Shown: positions 48,055 to 56,122 of the stretch, one piece after another
Layout: every line of letters starts with the position of its first letter
Numbering within the stretch: the stretch's first letter is position 1
NCBI GenBank assembly: GCA_963753955.1
Contig: CAVWEM010000005.1
Location: 248,001 to 312,000 of the forward strand
DNA: 64,000 nucleotides
Direction of reading: 5' to 3'
Source of the DNA: Methylumidiphilus sp963753955
GTDB lineage: Bacteria; Pseudomonadota; Gammaproteobacteria; Methylococcales; Methylococcaceae
Notes under the pieces: model-generated
Seen by the model: only the letters and a program-made list of their open reading frames with translations
Told to the model about the DNA's origin: nothing
Database searches by the model: none
Program-made: the position numbers and the translations under genes

Positions 48055-49554
48055 TCAGAAAGATTTAATATAGTCAGCAGGCAAAATCAGTTTATTTTTT
48101 GCACGAGTGACTGCGACATAATAGATCATCAACTCTTCTTCAGTGTCCGTAAACGTAGAAAACAAATTTCCAACCCTGTTTGGTGAAAGCGACAAAAAGT
48201 CAGTGTGTAACTCAACAACATTATTCCACTCGTCTCCTTTGATTTTATGAACTGTTGTAATATCAACCACGTTTCCTCTTGATCGGGCTGGCATTCTATC
48301 AAACATAGAAACCAAATCTTCAATACCATATTGTTCAACAATTCGTACAAGCCCAAACAATTCAGGGGATAAATCATTGCTATTATTTTTCACATACCTC
48401 TCAAGATGCCCCCAACTTTGAAACCCCATCAAAAATGATGATGCCGCTGGTATATCTAGCTTAAGGTTGACCACATCATCTAAGATTCCCTGAACATCTT
48501 GAGATCCCTCTAAAATGTGAGCCATAATCCCATTGGCACACAATTCGACGTATTTTCCAAATGTTCCAAGATTCGTGCGGCACAGCACCGCATCTGGCCG
48601 AATGGTTGAATCCGGGGTTTTCTCCATTGCTAAAAATTTTACCTCATCCTTAATATCGGAATTTCCCTCAATAGCGACCTTTGAACCTAGCCGTTGAATT
48701 ATAGCAGTAGCATATCTTGCTATACTACTTCCAAATCTGAATGATTTACTCAAATAGCATTGATGGTTACTCTTGAACGTATCCATTGCATTTGTAGCAC
48801 CGCGCCATCGATAGATTTGTTGATAACGATCTCCAATATAAAGTTGCTGAATGTGTGGATGTTGATTTAATGCCCAAGCTACGCAAGAATTCGTGTCTTG
48901 CGCTTCGTCTAATATAATGTAGCCGTAGCCACTAAGATTACTAGCACCTGTCAATGACCACAATTTCAAGTAGCCTGAGTGCGATAAGGGAAACCTGGAA
49001 TCATCAGGATCAATTGCTGCTGCCCAAAGCCGGTTGGATCTTGAAATAGCGAAACTCTCTAATCTATCCCTATACCGTTTGTCTAACTGAAAAACCTTTG
49101 TACCCCATAAAGGAAGATGTTCAAACGCTACTTGATGACTAGTGGTATTTAGAAATTTTTTATATGTGCGTTGCACTATAAGCGATAGCTCGTCACTCGA
49201 AAATGTCACATCTCCTAACGAAAGATCCTTAATATTTAGAAATCGTTTGATTATATATGAATTAACACCGGCACTTAGTTTTTTTGTATTATTAGGCATC
49301 TTAGATGCCACATCCCTCCAAGCTAGACTGTGTGTAGTTCTAGCTTCACATCCATATCGAACTAGTTTTTGGTGCGCTGAGTTTGCAGTCTCTTTATTAA
49401 AAGCTAAATACACCCCTCTTCTGCCGAGAGTTTTTGCAATAAATTCGGCAGTGGAGGTTTTACCAGCCCCAGCAAATGCTTGAATTGTGAAGCTTTTCCC
49501 TGTCAAGGAAGCATTGACTGCATTCGCCTGCTCGTGTGTCTGAATAATATTCAC
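48055..49554 (-). CDS. stand-alone UvrD/FBH1-like superfamily 1A helicase
   Basis: A 499-residue helicase, shorter than UvrD, PcrA or Rep (about 670-720). Motifs are intact: Walker A AGAGKTST (residues 28-35), TTHSLAW, DEAQD (216-220), GDRYQQIYRWRGA (242-254), SKSFRFGSS, TTVHKIKGDEWNNV and YYVAVTRAKNKLIL. The 2B insertions are small. The closest resemblance I see is to the helicase core of FBH1. It is visibly AT-rich compared with carA and carB on either side, and it sits among toxin-antitoxin genes. A defence or mobile-element role is possible. Confidence 0.82.
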   Translation of the reverse strand: MNIIQTHEQANAVNASLTGKSFTIQAFAGAGKTSTAEFIAKTLGRRGVYLAFNKETANSAHQKLVRYGCEARTTHSLAWRDVASKMPNNTKKLSAGVNSYIIKRFLNIKDLSLGDVTFSSDELSLIVQRTYKKFLNTTSHQVAFEHLPLWGTKVFQLDKRYRDRLESFAISRSNRLWAAAIDPDDSRFPLSHSGYLKLWSLTGASNLSGYGYIILDEAQDTNSCVAWALNQHPHIQQLYIGDRYQQIYRWRGATNAMDTFKSNHQCYLSKSFRFGSSIARYATAIIQRLGSKVAIEGNSDIKDEVKFLAMEKTPDSTIRPDAVLCRTNLGTFGKYVELCANGIMAHILEGSQDVQGILDDVVNLKLDIPAASSFLMGFQSWGHLERYVKNNSNDLSPELFGLVRIVEQYGIEDLVSMFDRMPARSRGNVVDITTVHKIKGDEWNNVVELHTDFLSLSPNRVGNLFSTFTDTEEELMIYYVAVTRAKNKLILPADYIKSF

Positions 49555-49782
49555 TGAAAAATTTTCCTAATAGCCAAACCAAGCAATGTAGGGTGCGCGT
49601 CGCGCACCTTATACGATACACAGTCGCTCAAATAACCTTGAAATCACACGAAATTTCCTTTAAAGTCCACGCTAATGTAAGCATCAGCTTCCGTTTAAGG
49701 TGCGCGATGCGCACCATACACGACTGAGCTTCCAAGACCGCATTTCCCGAGCGGGGGCTTGGGAATGCAGAAAAAATCGCTA
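49555..49782. repeat. gap with two GTGCGC palindromes
   Basis: GGTGCGCG/CGCGCACC at 49592-49608 and GGTGCGC/GCGCACC at 49699-49715 are inverted hairpins about 90 bp apart. They match the pair at 39425-39483. No gene is visible between them. Confidence 0.55.
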
Positions 49783-50043
49783 TTAGTGTCCCGTTAATAG
49801 CTTTTCATACTCACGATGAGGCCCGATCCAAAACCACACAATGTCATCGCCGTCTTGTATTGCAACCGCACGGTAATCAATATCAACTCGCGTCGACCAG
49901 TATCGTCCTACTTTCTTAAAGTGCAACGAAGGATGTTGGGAGTTTTGTTTGAGAAGTTCAAACTGCGCATCGGCTATTCGCTGCACAGATTTTGGCAAAC
50001 GGTCATAGTGCTGCCAAAACCTGCGGTTTGCGCGATGCTTCAT
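49783..50043 (-). CDS. ParE/RelE-superfamily toxin
   Basis: An 86-residue protein of the RelE/ParE fold: FWQHYDRLPKSVQRIADAQFELL, then SLHFKKVGRYWSTRVDIDYRAVAIQDGDDIVWFWIGPHREYEKLL. The last part is the typical beta hairpin with arginine and histidine. Its ATG overlaps the stop of the preceding small gene by 4 bp, as toxin genes do after their antitoxin. It could block gyrase or cut mRNA; the sequence does not decide. Confidence 0.78.
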   Translation of the reverse strand: MKHRANRRFWQHYDRLPKSVQRIADAQFELLKQNSQHPSLHFKKVGRYWSTRVDIDYRAVAIQDGDDIVWFWIGPHREYEKLLTGH

Positions 50044-50237
50044 AGATCAATACAACGGCCTTCGCGCAAATCACGCAAAGCTTCTTCCCCCAAAGAATCC
50101 AAGCGCCCAGCCAGAATATCCGCTTCAATCTGCTTATCCCACTGGTCGGCTTTAAATTCCTCAAACCACTGGGAAAACCGCTTTAAATCCTCGGAAGGCA
50201 GTTGTGATACTATGCGTTCAAGTTCTTCCACGTTCAT
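50040..50237 (-). CDS. antitoxin paired with the ParE-like toxin
   Basis: A 65-residue helical, acidic protein (ELERIVSQLPSEDLKRFSQWFEEF, ending DSLGEEALRDLREGRCIDL). It precedes and overlaps the toxin gene. No DNA-binding fold is obvious. It lies only 13 bp after the carA stop, so it may be transcribed from the carA promoter. Confidence 0.72.
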   Translation of the reverse strand: MNVEELERIVSQLPSEDLKRFSQWFEEFKADQWDKQIEADILAGRLDSLGEEALRDLREGRCIDL

Positions 50238-50250
50238 CGAAATTACCTCT

Positions 50251-51369
50251 TCAATGTCGCATCATCCCAATAAACCGATCAAACAACGGGGCTAGATCAT
50301 GCGGCCCTGGGCTGGCTTCGGGGTGGCCTTGGAAGCTGTAGGCTTGGCAGTCGGTTCGCTCCACGCCTTGCAGGGTGCCATCGAACAACGAGCGATACGT
50401 CGGTTTCAAATTGGCTGGCAGGGTCTCCTCGTCCACCGCGAAGCCGTGGTTCTGACTGGTGATCATGACTTTGCCCGTTGCCAGTTCCTGTACCGGGTGG
50501 TTGCCGCCGTGGTGGCCGAATTTCATCTTGACGGTCTTCCCGCCGGAGGCCAGGGCCAACAATTGGTGGCCTAGGCAGATGCCGAACACCGGCACTTTCG
50601 CGGCCAGAATCTGTTGGATCGCGGTTATCGCGTAATCGCAGGGTTCGGGGTCGCCGGGGCCGTTGGATAGGAAAACGCCATCGGGTTTTAGCTTTAAGAC
50701 TTCCGAAGCTGGGGTTTGTGCCGGGACGACGGTCAGGCGGCAGCCGCGTTGGGCCAGCATCCTGAGAATATTGCGTTTGATGCCGAAATCGTAGGCGACG
50801 ACATGGAAGCGCGGCGCGTCCGCTTCACCATAGCCCGGCTCCAAGCGCCATTCGGTTTGCGTCCAAGGATAAGACGACTTGGCCGACACGACTTTGGCCA
50901 AATCCATGCCGGCCAGTCCCGGAAAGCCCTTGGCTTGCTCGACCGCCCAGGCCGCGTCCACGTCGCCGGCCGCGAGGCAGCCTCGCTGCGCGCCTTGGTC
51001 GCGCAGCAGGCGGGTCAGCTTGCGCGTGTCGATGTCGGCAATGCCGACCACGCCATGTTCGACCAGATATTCGCTTAAAGATTTTTCCGCCCGCCAGTTG
51101 CTGACCCGCGCCGGCACGTCGCGCACCACCAGCCCCGATGCGAAGATCCCGAAAGACTCCATGTCCTCACTGTTGACGCCGACATTGCCGATGTGTGGGT
51201 AAGTCAAGGTCACGATCTGCCGGGCGTAGGACGGGTCGCTGAGGATTTCCTGATAACCGGTGATGGAAGTGTTGAACACCACCTCGCCGATGGAAGAGTC
51301 TTCCGCGCCTATGGAGGTTCCCCGGAAAATGGTTCCATCTTCAAGCGCTAGGATTGCGGGCGTTTTCAA
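50251..51369 (-). CDS. carA: carbamoyl-phosphate synthase small subunit (glutaminase)
   Basis: A 372-residue subunit that releases ammonia from glutamine and channels it to CarB. The class I amidotransferase triad is visible: cysteine in FGICLGHQLLA, and histidine and glutamate in SFQGHPEASPGP. The N-terminal part has FNTSITGYQEILSDPSYA. The frame is complete. carB normally follows directly; here two toxin-antitoxin pairs and a helicase gene stand between. Confidence 0.96.
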   Translation of the reverse strand: MKTPAILALEDGTIFRGTSIGAEDSSIGEVVFNTSITGYQEILSDPSYARQIVTLTYPHIGNVGVNSEDMESFGIFASGLVVRDVPARVSNWRAEKSLSEYLVEHGVVGIADIDTRKLTRLLRDQGAQRGCLAAGDVDAAWAVEQAKGFPGLAGMDLAKVVSAKSSYPWTQTEWRLEPGYGEADAPRFHVVAYDFGIKRNILRMLAQRGCRLTVVPAQTPASEVLKLKPDGVFLSNGPGDPEPCDYAITAIQQILAAKVPVFGICLGHQLLALASGGKTVKMKFGHHGGNHPVQELATGKVMITSQNHGFAVDEETLPANLKPTYRSLFDGTLQGVERTDCQAYSFQGHPEASPGPHDLAPLFDRFIGMMRH

Positions 51370-51390
51370 AATCAGTTCACCTTAGATATG

Positions 51391-51421
51391 CAAAACGGGA
51401 GGAACCTTCGGGTTCTTCCCG
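51391..51421 (-). terminator. terminator between queC and carA
   Basis: CGGGAGGAACC at 51396-51406 and GGTTCTTCCCG at 51411-51421 form an 11-bp stem on a TTCG tetraloop. Read on the minus strand it is followed by TTTTG, so it would end queC transcripts before carA. Confidence 0.7.
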
Positions 51422-51451
51422 CCGTGGATCGGTCGTTTAATGGATGGGATT

Positions 51452-52153
51452 TTACGGGATAGCGGGCTGGAGCGCAAAATGGGAATTGCTGTAGCGGGTC
51501 GGATCGTCCACGCCCGCCGTCTCGAAGCCCGCCTTGCGCAAGCGGCAGGAATCGCAGACGCCGCAGGCCCGGCCCCGGTCGTCGGCGGAATAGCAAGACA
51601 CGGTATGGGCGTAATCGACTCCCAGATCCAAGCCAAGCCGGATGATGTCGGCCTTGCTCAGGTCGATCAAAGGCGTATGGATTTTGAATGCCTGCCCTTC
51701 CACGCCGGCCTTGGTCGCCAGCCGGGCGAGGTTTTCAAAGGCGCGGATGAATTCGGGGCGGCAATCGGGATAGCCGGAATAGTCCACGGCGTTGACGCCG
51801 ATGAAAATATCCGCGGCCCCCAGCACTTCCGCCCAGCCTAATGCAAAGGCGAGGAACACGGTGTTGCGGGCCGGCACGTAAGTGACCGGGATGCCCGGCG
51901 CGAGTTGATCGGGCACAGCGATGCTCGCATCGGTCAAGGCCGAGCCGCCAAACGAGTCCAGGCCGATATGCACCAGCTTGTGCGCGGCCACCCGCGCATG
52001 GCCGGCGATATGCCGGGCGGCGTTCAGCTCGGCGCCATGTCGTTGGCCATAATTGAAGCTGAGGGCATGACAGATGTAACCCTGTTGCTGGGCGAGGGCG
52101 AGAATCGTGGCGGAGTCAAGCCCGCCGGACAGAAGGATGACCGCTTTTCGCAT
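51452..52153 (-). CDS. queC: 7-cyano-7-deazaguanine synthase QueC
   Basis: A 233-residue ATP-dependent enzyme that turns carboxy-deazaguanine into preQ0 in queuosine synthesis. The PP-loop is LLSGGLDSATI near the N terminus. The zinc cysteines are in CYSADDRGRACGVCDSCRLR. INAVDYSGYPDCRPEFI is also typical. It supplies the pathway in which Tgt (24.4 kb) performs the tRNA step. The frame is intact. Confidence 0.93.
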   Translation of the reverse strand: MRKAVILLSGGLDSATILALAQQQGYICHALSFNYGQRHGAELNAARHIAGHARVAAHKLVHIGLDSFGGSALTDASIAVPDQLAPGIPVTYVPARNTVFLAFALGWAEVLGAADIFIGVNAVDYSGYPDCRPEFIRAFENLARLATKAGVEGQAFKIHTPLIDLSKADIIRLGLDLGVDYAHTVSCYSADDRGRACGVCDSCRLRKAGFETAGVDDPTRYSNSHFALQPAIP

Positions 52154-52235
52154 GATTTGGGCTAAAGATCGGCACTGTTAAAGGGATGATCATTTTAGCA
52201 TGAAGCATTCCAAGGCTTCAGTTGTGCGGCGCGGC

Positions 52236-53569
52236 CTACCGCCCCTGCCCGCGCCCGATGGAGAAATACTCAAATCCCTCCGCCGCCATCCTGGACGGGT
52301 CGTACAGATTGCGACCGTCGAAAATCGCCGGGTAGGACAGGTTCGCCCTGATCTGAGCAAAATCCGGGCTTCTGAACACATTCCATTCGGTCACGATGGC
52401 CAGGACGTCCGCGCCTTGCAAAGCCTGGTCGGCATCTTCACACAGCGTGAAATCTGCCCGCTCGCCATAAAGACGCCGGGCCTCGTCCATGGCGACCGGA
52501 TCGAAGGCGCGGACGGAAGCGCCTTCCGCCCATAAAGCCTCCATCAATACCCGGCTAGGCGCGTCGCGCATGTCGTCGGTGTTCGGCTTGAACGCCAAAC
52601 CCCACAGCGCGATGGTTTTGCCCCGCAAGTTCCCGTTGAAATAGGCTTTGATCTTGTCGAACAGCAGATGTTTCTGCCGGTTGTTGACCGCCTCAACCGC
52701 CTGCAACAGTTCCGCCGAGTAGCCTGCATCCCGCGCCGTGCGTTCCAAGGCTTTCACGTCCTTGGGAAAGCAAGAACCGCCATAACCGCAGCCCGGATAG
52801 ATGAAGGAATAACCGATGCGCGGGTCGGAGCCGATGCCGACACGCACCTGTTCGATGTCCGCGCCCAGCCGCTCGGCCAGGTTGGCCAGTTCGTTCATGA
52901 AACTGATCTTGGTGGCCAGCATGGCGTTGGCGGCATACTTGGTCAACTCGGCAGAACGGATGTCCATGCAAAGCATCCGGTCATGGCTGCGGTTGAACGG
53001 CGCATACAGGGCGCGCAGCAACTCGGCGGTGCGCGGATTGTCCGTACCCACCACAATCCTGTCGGGCTTCATGAAATCCTCTATCGCCGCGCCTTCCTTC
53101 AAAAATTCAGGATTGGAAACCACATCGAATTCCACGTGGCTACCCCGCGCCATCTTGCACGGCAAGAATCGTCTCGCGCACTCGGTCGGCGGTGCCGACC
53201 GGCACGGTGGACTTGTTGACGACGATGCGGTAATCCTTCAGGCGATCGCCTATGCTACGCGCCACCGCCAGCACATACTGGAGATCGGCGGAACCATCCT
53301 CATCAGGAGGCGTACCCACGGCGATGAATTGGAACAGGCCATGTTCCACAGCTTGGTCGATATCCGTGGTGAAACGCAGCCGGTTGGCCAGCGTATTGCG
53401 CTGGATGACGGCATCCAGACCGGGTTCATGGATAGGTACTTCGCCCCTGATTCAAGCGCTCGATCTTGCCTGCGTCAATGTCAATACACACCACATCGTT
53501 ACCCACCTCGGCCAGACAAGCGCCTGTGACCAAACCCACATAACCAGAACCAAACACAGTGACTTTCAC
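52236..53569 (-). CDS. ugd: UDP-glucose 6-dehydrogenase, frameshifted
   Basis: Oxidises UDP-glucose to UDP-glucuronate, a polysaccharide precursor. The start is GTG (VKVTVFGSGYVGLVTGACLAEVG), with AGGAAG 7 nt upstream. The first frame is lost near 53440. The middle piece (GLFQFIAVGTPPDEDGSADLQYV, STVPVGTADRVRE) is in another frame up to about 53155. The remainder (EFDVVSNPEFLKEGAAIEDF, the catalytic cysteine in GCGYGGSCFPKDVKAL, IALWGLAFKPNTDDMRDAPS) is intact to 52236. It may feed the exopolysaccharide served by the exosortase-associated genes. Confidence 0.87.
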
Positions 53570-53607
53570 GAGTTTCTTCCTAAAATATTGATTAATAGTA
53601 TGCGCTT

Positions 53608-54805
53608 TCATGGACGGGTGGAATGCCGGTAACAAATCGTTCTTGATATCGCCAATGTCTTCCAATCCCACCGCAATGCGAACCAATCCATCACTAGATG
53701 CCTGCGGCGGCACGTTCTTGCTCGGTCAAACGCCCATGCGTGGTGGTGGCTGGATGGGTGATGGTGGTTTTAGTATCGCCTAGATTGGCGGTGATCGACA
53801 ACATCCGCGTGGAGTCAATCAGTCGCCAAGCCGCATCCTTGCCGCCTTTCACCTCAAAACTGACGATGCCGCCGCCGGATTTTTGCTGCCGTTTGGCCAA
53901 TTCGTGCTGGGGATGGGAAGCCAATCCCGGATAATGCACCCGCTCGACCCAGTTTTTGGTCTCCAGCCATTGCGCCAATTCCAACGCGTTTTCACTATGG
54001 GCCCGCATCCTGATCCCTAAAGTTTCCAAGCCTTTATAGGAATACCCAGGCATTGAACGGACTCATGGTCGGCCCGCCCGTGCGCAGATAAGGATAAATT
54101 TCCTTGTCCAACAATTCCAGCCCGCCGACGATGGCGCCGCCGACGCAACGCCCCTGCCCGTCCAGATATTTGGTGGCGGAATGGATGACGATGTCCGCGC
54201 CCAATGCCAGAGGTTTTTGCAAAACCGGGGTAAGAAAGCAATTGTCCACCACCAGCAAGACCCCTTTGGCGTGGGCGATGTCGGCCAGGCGGCGTGATAT
54301 CGGCAATTTGGGTCAGCGGGTTGGAAGGGGTCTCCACGAACAGAAACTGGGTTTCCGGGCGGATCGCCTGTTGCCAGGCCTAATAATCGGTCAAATCGAC
54401 AAAAGTAGTGGCGACGCCAAATTTGGCGAAGTAATTCTGGAACAGCAAGCACGGTGTTGCCGAACACGCCCCGCGAACACACCACATGGTCGCCAGCCTT
54501 GAGCAAACCGAAGCCGAGTCGAGGCAATCGCCGCCATGCCCGATGCCACGGCGATGCAACGCTCCCCGCCTTCCAATGCCGCCAGCCGCCGCTCGAAGGC
54601 TCGCACCGTGGGATTGGTGAAGCGGGAGTAAATATTGCCGGGTTCTTTTCCGGAAAACCGGGCGGCGGCCTCGGCGGCGCTGTTGAACACATAGCTGGAG
54701 GTGGCGAAAATCGGGTCGCTATGCTCCTGCTCCTCGGTACGCACGCTGCCCGGCGCGAACGGCCTGGGTTTCCAGCGCGTAGTCGTTCCAGTCTATATCG
54801 GTCAT
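53608..54805 (-). CDS. metZ: O-succinylhomoserine sulfhydrylase, several frameshifts
   Basis: A PLP enzyme of the Cys/Met metabolism family making homocysteine. The start is MTDIDWNDYALETQAVRAG. One extra base near 54745 leads to VRTEEQEHSDPIFATSSYVF and NIYSRFTNPTVRAFERRLAALEGG. Further shifts near 54530, 54440 and 54320 separate LLKAGDHVVCSRGVFGNTVL, LFVETPSNPLTQIADI and VLLVVDNCFLTPVLQKPL (the PLP aspartate) with IHSATKYLDGQGR (the PLP lysine). The end (SDGLVRIAVGLEDIGDIKNDL) is in yet another frame, and the exact stop is uncertain. metZ following purF is the Pseudomonas-type order. Confidence 0.82.
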
Positions 54806-54819
54806 GTTTGCTCCCAAAC

Positions 54820-55080
54820 TTATTTATAAACTTCGCTCCGATGCCCAACGCGGATAACTTGAACAACTAGTTGGTTGTCTCGAATTGAGTAAACTAACCG
54901 ATAATCGCCGCTTCTCACCCGGTAAGTTTCGTTGACACCAACCAGCTTTTTACAGCCAGGAGGAAATGGGTTTTCTCTAAGCGATTCCGTTAATATCAAC
55001 AATTTTGAAATAGCTTCTTTCGGCAACTTGCGCAAATCTTTTTCAGCAGATCGCTTCCAGATCAGGCTATAAGAGGCCAT
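54820..55080 (-). CDS. RelE-family toxin
   Basis: An 86-residue RelE/YafQ-type protein: YSLIWKRSAEKDLRKLPKEAI, then FPPGCKKLVGVNETYRVRSGDYRLVYSIRDNQLVVQVIRVGHRSEVY. The conserved YRVRSGDYR and the terminal histidine-arginine region match mRNA interferases that cut in the ribosomal A site. An upstream GTG is possible, but the ATG is preferred. The start overlaps the antitoxin gene by 14 bp. Confidence 0.85.
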   Translation of the reverse strand: MASYSLIWKRSAEKDLRKLPKEAISKLLILTESLRENPFPPGCKKLVGVNETYRVRSGDYRLVYSIRDNQLVVQVIRVGHRSEVYK

Positions 55081-55267
55081 CACTTCTCAATGCGGCTAAT
55101 AATTCCTCATGGGACACACTGGGTTCATCACGCCTCTCGGCCATCGCCGCCAAATCTTCCAAGTCTTCCAGCAACTCCTCATATTCCTCTAGCGGAATAA
55201 CCACGGAAACGCGCTTGCCCGACAAATCAGTGATGAACTGAGGGTGTAGTCTGATAGGGTTAAGCAT
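55067..55267 (-). CDS. Phd/YefM-like antitoxin
   Basis: A 66-residue protein: PQFITDLSGKRVSVVIPLEEYEELLEDLEDLAAMAERRDEPSVSHEELLAAL. The first half follows the Phd/YefM DNA-binding pattern and the acidic C-terminal helix would wrap the toxin. It overlaps the RelE-like gene downstream. Confidence 0.8.
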   Translation of the reverse strand: MLNPIRLHPQFITDLSGKRVSVVIPLEEYEELLEDLEDLAAMAERRDEPSVSHEELLAALRSDGLL

Positions 55268-55282
55268 GGTGAATTACCTTTG

Positions 55283-55508
55283 TTAGCCTTGCGCGCGACG
55301 AAGGAAGCGCATCGTTCGTGATTGATTTCTCGATTGATGCGCTTGCGGAATGGTTTCGCCGCTGGCTTGCAGATCTGCCACCACCTCAGCCACCACTTGC
55401 CGGATGCCGGCCAGCGCAATGCAGGGGTTTCCGCCAACCAACTGAGGGACGGAAATTCCACGCACAGCCCTAAGTGTTCGTTCTATAGGTGTAATGGTTG
55501 GGGTTCAT
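55283..55508 (-). pseudogene. HicB-family antitoxin relic
   Basis: From the ATG of MNPNHYTYR the sequence passes through several frames: LGLCVEFPSLSWLAET, then LAGIRQVVAEVVADLQASGETIPQ. These are successive parts of the HicB fold of the EFPSLSWLA type. No frame is continuous, and the C-terminal DNA-binding domain and a HicA partner are absent. A nested palindrome lies 24 bp upstream. Confidence 0.6.
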
Positions 55509-55531
55509 CGCTTGCCTTCTAGTTTATCGAT

Positions 55532-55685
55532 GGCCCGTAGGGCGGGTTAGGCGCGCCGCACAAAACCCCGTAAGCCAACCGCGCACCGTAACCCGCCGTT
55601 TCCGCGAGGTGGCGGGTTACGGCGCGGAGCAAGTCGGGGGAAATAGCAAACCTTGCCAAAACGCGCCTAACCCGCCCTACGGCCC
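55532..55685. repeat. nested palindromic element, 154 bp
   Basis: The outer arm at 55532-55555 (GGCCCGTAGGGCGGGTTAGG plus GCGC) is repeated inverted at 55662-55685 with one mismatch. An inner pair, ACCGTAACCCGCC and GGCGGGTTACGG, folds within. The structure is that of a small MITE or composite REP. It ends the reading frame of the AAA-ATPase stub to its right. Confidence 0.7.
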
Positions 55686-55835
55686 TACACGCGATAGCCC
55701 CGCCGCAATACCATCCAAAATAGCCGTCTTGCCAGCACCATTTTCGCCGACCAAAACCGTCAGCCGAGGACGAAGCTCGACTTCCAGATTCTCGAAGCAA
55801 TGGTAATTATTGAGGGTGACTTTCTTTAGACGCAT
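55677..55835 (-). pseudogene. N-terminal stub of an AAA (RecF/ABC-like) ATPase
   Basis: A 52-codon frame: MRLKKVTLNNYHCFENLEV, LTVLVGENGAGKTAILDGIAAGLSRVG, then a TAG. This is the first strand pair and Walker A of AAA_23-type ATPases found in many defence and anti-phage modules. Everything after Walker A is missing, replaced by the nested palindrome whose arm contains the stop codon. Confidence 0.72.
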
Positions 55836-55856
55836 GAGAAATACTCACTTCACCTC

Positions 55857-55954
55857 GTTCCCACGCTCCAGCGTGGGAATGCCTGCGGCGGCGCTCCAGC
55901 GCCGCGTGACCGCAGGAGCGGTCAAGACGAGTTCCCACGCTGGAGCGTGGGAAC
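55857..55954. repeat. composite GTTCCCACGC repeat
   Basis: Two stem-loops, at 55857-55880 and 55931-55954 (GTTCCCACGC/GCGTGGGAAC), flank a third inverted repeat (GGCGGCGCTCCAGCGCCGC). The first two are the same family as 47048-47070. They lie in the gap between the AAA stub and purF. Confidence 0.7.
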
Positions 55955-56076
55955 TAGGGAAACCTATTTACGTGACTTTCTTAATATCTATAATAAAATC
56001 CGCTTAATCTTGAGAAAACCGGTTGGCGGCGAAGCTGTCCACCCTACGTTTACACATCTCAATGAAGCTTTTCCTC

Positions 56077-56122
56077 TAGGATTTCTGTCCCCCAAGCGTA
56101 GCGCAGGGGGACAGAAATCCTA
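56077..56122 (-). terminator. 17-bp hairpin spanning the purF stop codon
   Basis: TAGGATTTCTGTCCCCC at 56077-56093 is repeated exactly inverted at 56106-56122, with a 12-nt loop. The purF TAG is the first three bases of the arm on the minus strand. No T run follows, so it is not a classic intrinsic terminator; it could protect the 3' end or be a small palindromic insertion. Confidence 0.5.

Noticed and set aside
53570..53713. metZ-ugd gene fusion
   Set aside because: The continuous frame is explained by an indel near the metZ end; ugd has its own GTG start with a good AGGAAG site.
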